64,000 nucleotides of DNA from Patagioenas fasciata (Eukaryota; Chordata; Aves; Columbiformes; Columbidae), in the NCBI RefSeq assembly GCF_037038585.1, contig NW_027288510.1, positions 3,415,001 through 3,479,000 of the forward strand. The letters are read 5' to 3'. The notes below the pieces were generated by a model. It ran no database searches. It was not told the origin of the DNA and saw only the letters and a list, made by a program, of their open reading frames with translations. Both the position numbers and the translations under genes were made by a program. This document shows positions 53,111 through 62,474 of this stretch, piece by piece; position 1 is the first letter of the stretch, and every line of letters starts with the position of its first letter.

Positions 53111-55705
53111 CACCGTGACTCAGCCTAAGTAGATCTGCCGCTTATTCTTTTGTACTGCCAGCAGATTGTGGAAGTAGAGTATAAAACCCATCCTTATGGA
53201 GAGATCTGTGCATTTTAGGCTTACTCCAAGTAAGCGGGACCGGCGGGCAAGGACTGAACCGGAACGGCGGGGCGGTTGGTCCTACGCAGGGACAGGAGCT
53301 GGACGCGACCGAGCGAGCCTCTCGCGGGTGGCTGCGGGACAGTGTACGCGACTGTACGAGTCGAGCTTTTCGACCCTCGCGATCCGTGCACACGCTCGGC
53401 GAGTCCGTGTCTGGAGTTTCGGGGCTCGCGCGTGGCGTGGGGATGCGGGTTTCGTGGCGGTGTTTTTTTTTTTTTTGGTGGGGGTTTATTTCGGCAGGGG
53501 CGGCGGGGTCGTGGTGGTGTCGTCGTGCCCCCCACCCGCACCTGCCGCCGCCGCCGCCGCCGTATAATTTCACTTCGTGTTCCGGCTCAGACTGCACGGC
53601 GAGCACAAACACCCCCCCCCCCGCCCGCACCCCAAAGCGCGGTCTCTCCCGCCCTCGCCTTGCCCCCCGCCCCCTCCGGCCCACCCGCGGGAAGGGCCGG
53701 AGGGGGTCGGCAACTGCGCGCGCCGCGCATGCGCGCTCTCCCCGCCGCCCGGCAACCGGCCCCCTGCCCCCCGCCAGGTGCCCAACGGTCAGTCGCTCGG
53801 AGTCAAGCCCGTCGGGCGGGCGGTCGCGGGGAGGCCAGCGAGGGAGCGTCTTGCCGATCGGCCGAGGAACCCCGCGCGCGGGTAGGCAGGGAGGCAGGCG
53901 GGCCGGGACGGGGACGGGGACGCGGTGTCTCTATGCCTCCCCGGGGGGAGGCAAAGCCGCTGGCGGGGTCGGTTTCTTCTTCAGCCCGCGGCCGGGGCGG
54001 GCAGCGGGCCGAGGGACCGAGCGAGCGAGCCACCGAGGAAGAAGCGCGGGAGGCGGCAGCACGGGCAGGTGAGGGGGTTAGGCCTCCGACAGCGGGGCTG
54101 AGAAACCGCGGGACGCCCGCGTGCCCCCCCCGCCCCCGTCCACCCCCCCCCCGCCGTCCACCCCCGTCCACCCCCCCCGCCGTCCACCCCCGTCCACCCC
54201 GGGCACGGAGCCGGCAGGGACGCCCCGGCGTCCCGGGGGGGAGGCGAACTCGCTGGCGAAAGGCCGGGGCGGGGGGTGGGGAGGAACTCTGGGCGGGGAT
54301 GGGCGGCCGGGCTCGCTGCGGCGGACTGGGGCGGGCAGGCGGTGGTTGGGGCCGGGGAAGGCCGCCGGCTGTGCTCTCATTGCCCCTCCTGGTACAGTGT
54401 TATTTGGAGCACAGAGTTTAGGGGATGGACAGTGAGCAATGAACGGTTATAGAGTTGCAAAGAAAAATGACCCTATCTAAAGGACAGTCTCTCCCAGGAT
54501 GTGAGTCTCTGCAGTGCAACCCTTTGCTAATTGCAAGACAGAGAGCAGATGATTCAGTAAGTGGGGTTTATGGATCACAAATAGACATTAGTAGAAAAGA
54601 TGCCCTGGGAAGGTTCAAAATATATGGAGGTACAAATGCCTGGGTAGAATGGATCAAATATATGGTGCAAAGCCTAAACGAGCAATTGCTATGCCTGTGC
54701 AGCAGGAAGGCCTGTGGCCCAAGTGGTACCCTTCCCTCTGGGGTGGAGCGAAGATTGACAGGGGATGGAGTGCGTCTTAGCCTTATGCCAAGACTCTACG
54801 GCATGGAGAAATAAGTCGTGTCATACTCTCTCCCTACTGTTTCCAGCTTTGCAGGGAAAAATATCAAAATCCCCCTGGCATTTTCAGGAATAATTGGAAA
54901 TCATACTGCCTGTCTCTCACGACGCGGCAGGAATGATACCAAGTTCCTAGGAACATGAGTAGGTGTGCAGAGACATGGGAAGTTGGTCCTCATATGTCCT
55001 CAAATGCTTCTTGAGTGGATCTTTGGTGGTACTGTGGGAAGATGACACTTCATTCCATTTTATCCCCCACTGGGAAGGTACCTGTGACGTCGTACAATTG
55101 GAAATTCCTTTTACCCTGGCATTTGAACACTGTGATCCATCAGGGCAACAGAAAAAGGAGTTGAGGGCTTTCCTCTGATGACAGGGTTTATTTCAATTAG
55201 ATTGGGGTCCCCAGAGGAGTCCCCAAGGAACACAAAGCAAGAAGTCAAGTTAGCTGCGGGTTCTGAGTCCTTTTTGTTTTGGTAGGTAACTACAAACAAG
55301 AATGTAGACGGGATAAATAACATTTATTTATAAGTTATACTAGACAAGCAGTTAAATGAATCACCAAGCAATTAGATGCTACTAGTAGAATGGCATGGGA
55401 AAATAACATGGTCCCCGATACGATGTTGGCAGAAAAAGGTGATATATGTCTAACCACAGCTTCAGCAGAAGAATTGGCTGAGAATTCAGGTGTAGATAGT
55501 CCACTCATGGGATTGTTAGAATCTTGGTTTGGAATATTGAGAGAAATTACTTCTTTAATCGAAGTAACAGAAGCACTGATTTCTATAGCATGCTACATCA
55601 TTGCGTGTCTGCGAGGACTTGTTCAACACCTTATTGGACAGCTCTATCAAAGCAAGTGCCTTTAGGGCCACTGCCATGCTCAGATAAAATGATCCTGCTA
55701 AAAGA
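53111..55705 (+). mobile_element. Duplicated LTR/leader + env unit, copy 2
   Basis: A near-identical repeat of 50,319-52,895: TATAAAA at 53,180-53,186, splice-donor-like GT at 54,069, splice-acceptor-like AG at 54,396-54,397. Differences are scattered single bases, a shorter T-run, a small deletion near 53,910, and an expansion of CCGTCCACCCC units at about 54,130-54,200. It breaks off inside the env tail at about 55,705, where unrelated sequence starts. Confidence 0.85.
54417..55705 (+). pseudogene. Decayed retroviral env, copy 2
   Basis: The same ORF pattern as copy 1 (54,455-54,814; 54,963-55,178; 55,390-55,665), with stops and frame changes at equivalent places. The env was therefore already dead when the unit was duplicated. 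The 3' tail is cut off by the junction at 55,705. Confidence 0.7.
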
Positions 55706-56560
55706 AGGGGGGTGGTGCTGGCAGTGTGGGACAACAGCCTGCGTGCTTCAGGGTGGGGGCAGCGGCTGGTTCTGTAGTTAACAAAACAAGAAAAAGGCCC
55801 CTCCCATCATGGGGTTGAAGTTTCTTCTATCCAGGTGTTCATTAGTGTTGCCCCCATATCTACCAAAAATTCTACTTGTTTGTTCTTTTGGGTTTCTTCT
55901 TCCCAAAGCGGGAAGCACCACCCAGGCTGGTCCCCCAGAAGGACCAAAAGGTGACTGTGAAAAACAGAGTTTTCCAGGTTGCGCCCGGGTTACCCTCCGT
56001 GGTGTTTCGCAGGCTTTCTTCACTCTAGAATGGCGAATCCAGGCATTCTGTTCTCTGATATTGGTAGCAGTCAGGGGGTCTTGAAATGGACCTTCCTATT
56101 ATGGTTTCAAAGTTTTCTGCAAAAGACTTCACATACTCGTCAGTAAAATGTGCCCCTCAATCAGAGGATCTAACAGCTGGGCCTCCAAGCCTTGGTATTA
56201 TTTTGTGTATCAGTGTTGTAGTCACCTCCTAAGCTTTTGCTGTCCTGGTAGGGAACGCTTCTGGCCAACCTGAAAAAACATCAGTTAATACCAACAAATA
56301 TCGGTACCCCCCTTTTCCTGGGAGTTCTGAACAATCAGTTTGCCATTGTGGTCCAGGACCATTCCCGTTCCCCATTTGACCCATTTCTAGCTTGGGCATA
56401 TTTTTGGGATTAGTCTGGAGGCAAAGATCACACCGCTGTCACCTCTTCCACAGTGACAGACAAATCTCTAGCTCCTGTCTCCCTAATCAAATGTTTGCGT
56501 AGTGGTTCTAGTCCCCAAGGCCCCTTCTTCTGTTCTTCCCTTCCTAAAGGCCAAACCAGG
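55706..56560 (-). pseudogene. Decayed class I (gamma-like) retroviral integrase, antisense
   Basis: On the minus strand, from about 56,480 to 56,100, successive frames read CDLCLQTNPK (end of the zinc domain), a GYRYLLVLTDVFSGWPEAFP core segment and a GAHFTDEY segment corresponding to the second catalytic-Asp region. These are hallmarks of gammaretrovirus-like integrases. Stops and frameshifts are frequent, and the first core Asp position reads QTDC. The left part (55,706-56,050) may be the integrase C-terminus, but I cannot confirm it. Confidence 0.65.
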
Positions 56561-56749
56561 TGGGAGAAAGCCCCACTGTGTTTGCTTTTTCAGGAGAAAA
56601 ATAAGTGCTAAAAAGCCACTTTGGGGGTGCCCAGGTGGATCCAGTGGTATCCAGACCCCCCCCAGAGGGAGCATCCCCCAGCACCCCCAAGTCCTTCGCA
56701 GGGCTGCTCTCAGGCCCTCCATCCCCAGCTTGTGTTGATAGCCGTGGTT

Positions 56750-57215
56750 GCCCGGGGCAGCTGCGTCTCCCAGGCGAGCTGGGTCCCGCCCCGGCCCGCC
56801 CCCGGCTCCTCGCAGTGTCCCTTCCCCCGGGCAACGCGGCTCTTCCCCGCAAACACCCGCCGGTGCCGGCCGGATGGAGCAGGCGGTGGAGCCGGTGCCC
56901 GGCGCCGAGCGGCTGTGCCGGTGCGCGGCGCGGGGGCTGGGGGTGCCGGCGGAGCGCTGGGAGCGCTGGGCAGGCGGGGAGGCGGCGGGGCCGCTGCTGC
57001 GGAGCTTCCTGGCGGGGCCGGCGGGGCCGGCGCTGCTGCTCTGGCGGGGCCCGGCCGGGGAGCTGGAGCTGGGGCCGCCCCCGCCGCCCCCCGCCGCCCG
57101 CCGCAAGGGGCTGTTCTTCCTGCGGGCCCCCGGCGCCGGCCCCGGGGAGCTGCTCTGCGGGGACCTGCCCGCCGATGCCCTGCGGCACTTTGCCGCCCTC
57201 GTGGAGGAGGTGAGG
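56750..57215 (+). promoter_or_regulatory. DNAH9: CpG island over dynein exon 1
   Basis: A sharp CpG-rich block covers the presumed 5' UTR and first coding exon and ends near the exon 1 splice donor. No TATA box is evident just upstream. Position and composition fit the gene's promoter. Confidence 0.6.
56874..57209 (+). CDS. DNAH9: Axonemal dynein heavy chain, exon 1 (N-terminal tail)
   Basis: 112 codons from ATG at 56,874 to a donor (GAG|GTGAGG). It encodes an Ala/Gly/Leu-rich leader, then GLFFLRAPGAGPGELLCGDL and ADALRHFAALVEE, which matches the divergent N-terminal start of the DNAH9/DNAH11/DNAH17 group and best DNAH9 by recall. The product would be the beta-type heavy chain of the outer dynein arm: an ATP-driven motor of about 4,500 residues in cilia and flagella whose N-terminal tail binds intermediate chains and the other heavy chain. 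An in-frame ATG at 56,748 would add 42 residues of low-complexity sequence; I prefer 56,874 because the extension has no family resemblance. The exon ends in phase 0 and joins 59,857. Confidence 0.8.
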
Positions 57216-57234
57216 ATGAGGGGCCACGGGGGCA

Positions 57235-57440
57235 GGCTCAACATGAGGAGAAATTTGTTTGCTGGGAGGTGCCAGAGCCTGGCCCAGGCTGCCCAGGGCG
57301 GGTGTGGAGTCTCCTTCTCTGAGACATTGAAACCCGCCTGGACCCACCTGTGTGATCTGCTCTGTGACCCTGCGTGAGCAGGGCTTGGACTGGGGGATCT
57401 GCAGAGATCCCTTCAACCTAACCAGGCTGGGATCCTGTGA
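57235..57440 (+). mobile_element. CR1 3' fragment (+)
   Basis: Matches the CR1 ORF2 C-terminal/3' region: CAGGCTGCCCAGGGCGGGTG, GGAGTCTCCTTCTCTGAGAC, AACCCGCCTGGACCCACCTG and GGATCTGCAGAGATCCCTTC. The octamer tail is not clear. Confidence 0.8.
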
Positions 57441-57679
57441 GGCCTGGGCAGCCCCGGAGGTGCAGAGGGAGCCCTGGCACCCATGAGTACCGGGTGCCCC
57501 TCGCACATGGCAGCGGGGAAGGTGTCCCCTCCTACAGACAGGCTCCTTGGCCTCCCTCCCTTCTCTGCTGATGCACTTGTACCCTTAACTCTGCCCTTTG
57601 CAGTACCATGGACGGCTTTAGAACTCATATAAACCACCTGAATGCTGATCCACATCAGCTCTGTCTATCAGTGGGGTCC

Positions 57680-57905
57680 TTGTGGGACTGATGTACCCAC
57701 AGGTGCTGGAGGGGACATCTGCAGGTCACCTACTCCAAACCCCTGCTCAAGCAGGGCCATCCAGAGCCAGTTGCCCAGGGCCATGTCCAGGTAGCTCTTC
57801 ATTATCTCTAAGGATGGAGACTTCACAACCTCTTTGAGCAACCTGGGCCAGTGCTCGATTACTCTCATAGTGAAAAAGTGTTTTGTGATGTTCAGGAGCC
57901 TCCTG
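57680..57905 (-). mobile_element. CR1 3' fragment (-)
   Basis: The minus strand encodes RVIEHWPRLLKEVVKSPSLE and then LLEQGFGVGDLQ, the CR1 ORF2 C-terminus and following 3' sequence. It lies in opposite orientation to the stub 240 bp upstream. Confidence 0.82.
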
Positions 57906-59856
57906 TAGCTCAGTGTCGGGTTATCTCAGGTGGGCTGATGTTTTCTTAAAGAGATCGTCAAGAGGTTCGAGTGCTTTTGCTTTGCTGTGTTATTAGCCTG
58001 AACTAGACAATGTTGTTTCGGTTTATTCCTGATGGCTCCTCACCTGGAGAAGTCTCAGGAATGAGGCTGTAATGGGAAAGCAGAGGAGCTGCTGGATTTG
58101 AGAAGCTCTGATCATGATGTTTGGTATATTAAGATGGTGACTGATAGATTGGATTCCCAAGAGCAGGCTGCCAGACTGGTTATCCTGGTTTTGTGAGAAA
58201 ACACATTATTTATACGGGGAGCTTTTGTTTTGATGAGCCCCGTGGTCTTGCGAAGTCTGCACAAACAGTGGTTTTGCATCACGGCTGGCCAATAGCATTG
58301 CAAGCACCGTCTGCTACGGGGAGATGGTGGGGTAGGAACACTTTGGCAGATCCTGTTAAATCCTGTTTTCTGAATGCCTTTGGGAGCCGGGATTGTGCGT
58401 CCCAGCTGCGTGTTTGCAGGCTTTGCTCTCCCCTGTGCAGACATGCAGTATTTCTGCAGGGAGCAGATTGTGCCTGGTTTTCATCCTATTTTCCTCTCAA
58501 GCTTCACTTGAAGGCAAAAGCAGCGGTGGTGCTGGGTCAGGCAGATGGGCTGGGTCTGCGTGAAGGTGAAAAAGGTCTTGAATTTCCTGGGGTTGGGGTC
58601 GTGTGTTCCTCTGCCCACACTTTGTCTTTATTCGGTGAGGGGTCACAGCTGGTGACCTTGTCCACTTGTTGCTTCACTCCTGCGGTGCCGAAGGGAACAC
58701 ACCTGCTCTGTGGGCTGGGGCTTCATCCTGAGTCCAGTTATCATTTTAACAGTCAGAAAGAAAATGAACGGCTATCATTTGCCTGGTTACAACATCACTG
58801 GCATTAGCAGTCCACATGCTTTAAGTAATAGAGACACATCTTGCTAATAATGCAGCTAAAACTGCTGAAGGTGAACTCGTCAGCACCTGCCCGTGTGTTC
58901 CCTGGGGTTGTGCTCCCCCTTCCCACGGCTCCCTGGGCACGAAGGTGGCTGGTCGGGTCTTCTTCGGGTCTACAGAGCCAGCCACAGTTCCAAAGAGTCT
59001 TCAGCATCCTGGGACAGCACCATGGAGGTGCTGAGCTGCTTTATTCCGTTTCAATTTTATGTCCATTTGCAGCTATTTTTATGCCTTTAGTCACCTCCCC
59101 CCCCTCCCCTACCCCCACCCTGAGTCCAGTAACACAAAGGGCTGTTGTTTGTCACTAGGGACAACCTGGCTTTGTTAGGCTGTTGCCACAGGCTGGTCCC
59201 AGTGCAGAGCCAGCCAGGATAGGTGACAGACACGGTGTTGCTGTCACAGCTCAAACAAGCCAAAAGCAGCTCAAATCTGGGCAAACCCCGACCAGCCCCA
59301 CAACCCCATGCTGCCGGGTCAGTAAAAGTGCTGATAAAGGCAAAGCTCCTGTTTGGTGGGCTGCAGCTGGGACCTGGGGGACCCTCACCACCAGTGTATC
59401 CCAGGGGGTACCAGCAGACCTTCCCTTGCAGCACACTGAGCTCAGCCCAGCCCTGGCAGGCTCAAAGGGCAGCCTGACGGCTGTGCCCATGGGCAGGGAC
59501 ATGGGGACCAAGCACCGGGGACAGTTGTGAGGGCAAGGGACAGCAGCCCATGGGGCCATCTCCAGTTGCGGGCTTGAAAGGCTGGGAGAGCCTGGGGATG
59601 GGGCTGCTCACTTTGCCTACTGGCTTCCACCCTCCTTGGCTGCTTGGATTTGAGGAAAAGGGTGTTCTGCTGTATAAAGTGGGCCTGTAGAGATGCCCAT
59701 TCATCATCAGCTGCCTCTATTTCACATGGGAACTGCTTGAGACAGCAATGAATATGGGTCTCCAGGCTTGGCCAAGCACAGACCTCAGAGCCTGGTGGCC
59801 CGTCCGTCTCCTGCTGCACTTTTTTCTCCATTGGTCTTCCGTGACTCCCGCTGTAG

Positions 59857-60053
59857 GTGATCGTGCCCATCCTAACGAACAAGAAGAACCATCAGGGCTG
59901 GCCACAAGTGGTGTCACAAGACATCGTGCGTCATGTCCACAACCTCGAAAGTACCATTTTCACAGTTGTTGGCCAAGTAGACGGCAAGACCTTGCTGCCT
60001 CTCCCAGCTGGCTCAGAGGGAATTGAGGACATTGATCTGGAAAATGAGAAATC
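59857..60053 (+). CDS. DNAH9: Axonemal dynein heavy chain, exon 2
   Basis: 197 nt between CTGTAG| and |GTGAGT. The translation starts VIVPILTNKKNHQGWPQVV and includes DIVRHVHNLES and GKTLLPLPAGSEG, a conserved stretch of the tail of DNAH9-type heavy chains. The exon enters in phase 0 and leaves two bases (TC) that join the first base of exon 3 to make Ser. Lysine-, His- and Val-rich composition and lack of stops contrast with the flanking intron. Confidence 0.9.
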
Positions 60054-60706
60054 GTGAGTACCACCCCAAAATAACAGGTTCTGGAAGGTCCAGAGAAGCA
60101 GATGCGTTTGTACATCAAGTTGTCATCGTGTCTGGGCTGCGTGCGTGCCCCTGTGGAGCCCCAGGAGATGTGTGGGTGCAGTGGAATGAATCACTCCTCA
60201 GACAGGACGTGGTGCGGGTGGGATTTTGTGAGAAGTTACTGCTTCCAAGGCAGTGGGGTGACCTGTCCTCAGCTTCCCAGCCCACTTGGTGGTGTTTCTT
60301 GCTGAATTAAGTGAGTTAATGACTGCAGGGATGTAGAATATTTTGAGGGAGAATGGTATGGGGAGAGAGAATCTTGCTGGATGTGTGAGTCTCCAGGTCA
60401 GATCCTGAACCTGAATGGATCTGATGTGACAATGACTGGCTGTGCAGAGAGGTGGCGACTGGCTCTTCATTTCCACCATTCACTGTATGAACAGTGTTGT
60501 TGCCCACACTGCTGCAGACATTCAGCCATTTTCTCCAGAGTGTAATTCCTATATTAAACCAGTGACAAAATCTTATGGGGTTTGATTGTTTTGTGGTTTT
60601 GAAATGTGAAACCCTGTAAAATCCAGCTGCCCACACGGCCATTGGAAGTAGATCCAACTGAGCAATGCACATCAACAAAGTTAATCACGTACTCTGTTTA
60701 CTACAG
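60054..60706 (+). other. DNAH9-like intron 2
   Basis: Bounded by GTGAGT and CTACAG. No repeat or RNA is recognised in it. Confidence 0.8.
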
Positions 60707-60865
60707 CATGGGACGGATAGATAAATCTCTGGTGTATGCCATGGAGTCGGCCATCATAGACTGGAGCCACCAGATCCAGGAGGCACTGAAGAAAGAGTCT
60801 TCAGAGCCTCTCCTGCAAGGCAGCAATCCGAACCCGAAGGTGGAGCTGGAGTTCTGGAAGAACAG
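60707..60865 (+). CDS. DNAH9: Axonemal dynein heavy chain, exon 3
   Basis: 159 nt between TACAG| and |GTACCC. Encodes MGRIDKSLVYAMESAIIDW, SHQIQEALKKESSEPLLQG and PKVELEFWKN, the start of the dynein heavy chain N-terminal region 1 (tail helical bundle). PLLQG followed by PKVELEFW is characteristic of the DNAH9 subgroup. The exon leaves two bases (AG) that complete an Arg codon with the first base of exon 4. The donor GTACCC is weaker than the others. Confidence 0.9.
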
Positions 60866-61129
60866 GTACCCAGAGCAGCCTGGCCAGTGCACGGTGCCCT
60901 GTGGTGCTGGTTTTGTGTAGAGGGAGAGTGCTGGTGGTGGAGCTGCTAATTCCATGAGTTGAGAAGAACAGGCCACTTGGGGTTCATGTAGGCTTCAACT
61001 AAGGAAAATTGCTCCCGCACAGAAAATCATCATGATCTGCAAAGTGCCTGGGAGGTCACTGGGCAGCTGGCTGTGTTTTAACTTAGCCCCACCACAGGGG
61101 CTACACCTCAAGGGACTTTTTTCAGAAAT

Positions 61130-61310
61130 GCCCTTTACAGGATCCCAGGCTGGTTGGGCTGAAGGGACCTCTGCAGATCCCCCAGTCCAAGCCCTGCTCA
61201 CGCAGGGTCACAGAGCAGATCACACAGGTGGGTCCAGGCGGGTTCGAATGTCTCAGAGAAGGAGACTCCACACCCGCTCTGGGCACTCTTTCGTCACTGT
61301 TCACTAGGAG
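61130..61310 (-). mobile_element. CR1 3' fragment (-) in intron 3
   Basis: Reverse complement of the same CR1 3' region as at 57,235-57,440: CCTCTGCAGATCCCCCAGTC, CAAGCCCTGCTCACGCAGGG and GAGAAGGAGACTCCACACCC. The two stubs share the unusual segment CTGCGTGAGCAGGGCTTGGA, so they belong to the same subfamily. Confidence 0.85.
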
Positions 61311-61854
61311 CCATCCACAGGAGTAATTGCTGATGGACACCTGCTGGGGGCTGTCTGGAAATGGTGCATCTCAGCTGGCTGCTGTTCATCTGTCAGGGCC
61401 AGAGGGGCTTTAGATGCTCAGGAGCCTGGGAGTGGTATTTCCTCCTGCCCTTTGAAAACCTTTGTGCTGTACTGGTTCAGGCTGACTCGGGGCAAAGCCC
61501 TGCTGGCTGGAGAGCTGTTGCTAATGCCTGCAGAAACACGATGGCTTTTTTTCAGCGATGTTCTGTCAGTAGCAGAGCTGCTGTCATGCTGAACTCAGCA
61601 CTTTCTGTCCTGTAGGGTTTGTCTGTGCCTCATGCAGCTTTCTCCCATTTCCACAGTCCATGTGTAGCTGGAGGAAGCCCTGAATCAGGCCCAGGGGAAA
61701 CAGATGATGTTGGGGGACAGCTGATGGCCCAGTGTAGGTGGGTAACATGGCCACCAGCATCCTGGTGTGCATCAAGAACAGTGTGGCCAGCAGGCCCAGG
61801 GCAATGACTGTCCCACTGTACTCAGCGCTGGGGAAGCCAAACCTCAAATCAGTT

Positions 61855-62333
61855 TTGGGCCCCTCAGGCCAAGAAAGACCTTGAGGTAGTGGAGTGAGTT
61901 GAGAGAAGGGAATAGAGCTGGTGAGGGGCTGGAGCACAAGTGTGATGGGAGCGGCTGAGGGACCTGGGGGGTTCAGCTGGAGAACAGGAGCTGAGGGGAG
62001 ACCTTCTGATCTCTGCACTGCCTGAAAGGAGCTTGGAGCCAGGGGGGTCGGGCTCTGCTCCCCAGGAACAAGCGCCAGGAGCAGAGGAAACGGCCTCAAG
62101 TTGCGCCAGGGGAGGCTGAGGTTGGATATTAGGAAACATTTCTTCCCAGAAGGGGTTGTGAAGCATTGGAACAGGCTGCCCAGGGCAGTGGTGGAGTCAC
62201 CATTCCTGGAGGGGTTGAACAGTCACAGAGATGACATTCTCAGGGACACGGGGCAGTGCCAGGGGTTAGGTTATGGTTGGACTGGATCTTGAGGGTCTCT
62301 TCCAACCAACTGATTCTGTGATTCTGTGTCTCG
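61855..62333 (+). mobile_element. CR1 fragment with intact octamer tail (+) in intron 3
   Basis: Begins near CAAGAAAGACCTTGAGG and runs through GAGCGGCTGAGGGACCTGGG, CTCAAGTTGCGCCAGGGGAG, TTGGATATTAGGAAACATTT and CAGGCTGCCCAGGGCAGTGG to GATTCTGTGATTCTGTG, the canonical CR1 3' octamer repeat. Oriented with the host gene. Confidence 0.93.
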
Positions 62334-62343
62334 GTTGCTGTAG

Positions 62344-62474
62344 GTGTGATGACCTGGAATGCATTTACAACCAGCTGACAACGAGGAAGGTCAGGAACAT
62401 GATGGAGCTGCTGGAGAGAGTTGAGAGCAGCTACATCCCAGCCTTCAAAACCATGCTAATGGATGTTGAGGCAG
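62344..62474 (+). CDS. DNAH9: Axonemal dynein heavy chain, exon 4
   Basis: 131 nt between CTGTAG| and |GTGAGA. Encodes CDDLECIYNQL, then VRNMMELLERVESSYIPAFK and TMLMDVEA, continuing the N-terminal tail helices of the heavy chain. The exon leaves one base (G), so the next exon must begin in phase 1. No convincing next exon is visible before 64,000, so the gene continues outside the window. Confidence 0.9.

Larger units (their letters stand above)
57210..59856 (+). other. DNAH9-like intron 1
   Basis: Bounded by GTGAGG and CTGTAG. It holds two CR1 stubs near the left end (listed separately) and a C-rich tract at about 59,093-59,120. The rest (57,910-59,850) shows no exon, RNA or clear transposon. 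A segment starting ATCCTGGTTTTGTGAGAAAACA near 58,180 vaguely recalls an LTR start, but no second end is visible. Confidence 0.7.
60866..62343 (+). other. DNAH9-like intron 3
   Basis: Bounded by GTACCC and CTGTAG. Contains two CR1 stubs, the second ending only about 10 bp before the exon 4 splice site. The rest has nothing recognisable. Confidence 0.8.

Noticed and set aside
56748-56873. Upstream in-frame ATG extending dynein exon 1 by 42 residues
   Set aside because: The extension is Pro/Arg/Ala-rich with no family similarity; the start at 56,874 fits the family better.
56544-57506. 320-codon minus-strand ORF over the dynein first exon
   Set aside because: Antisense by-product of the CpG island. 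The plus strand has the dynein tail motifs and a consensus splice donor.
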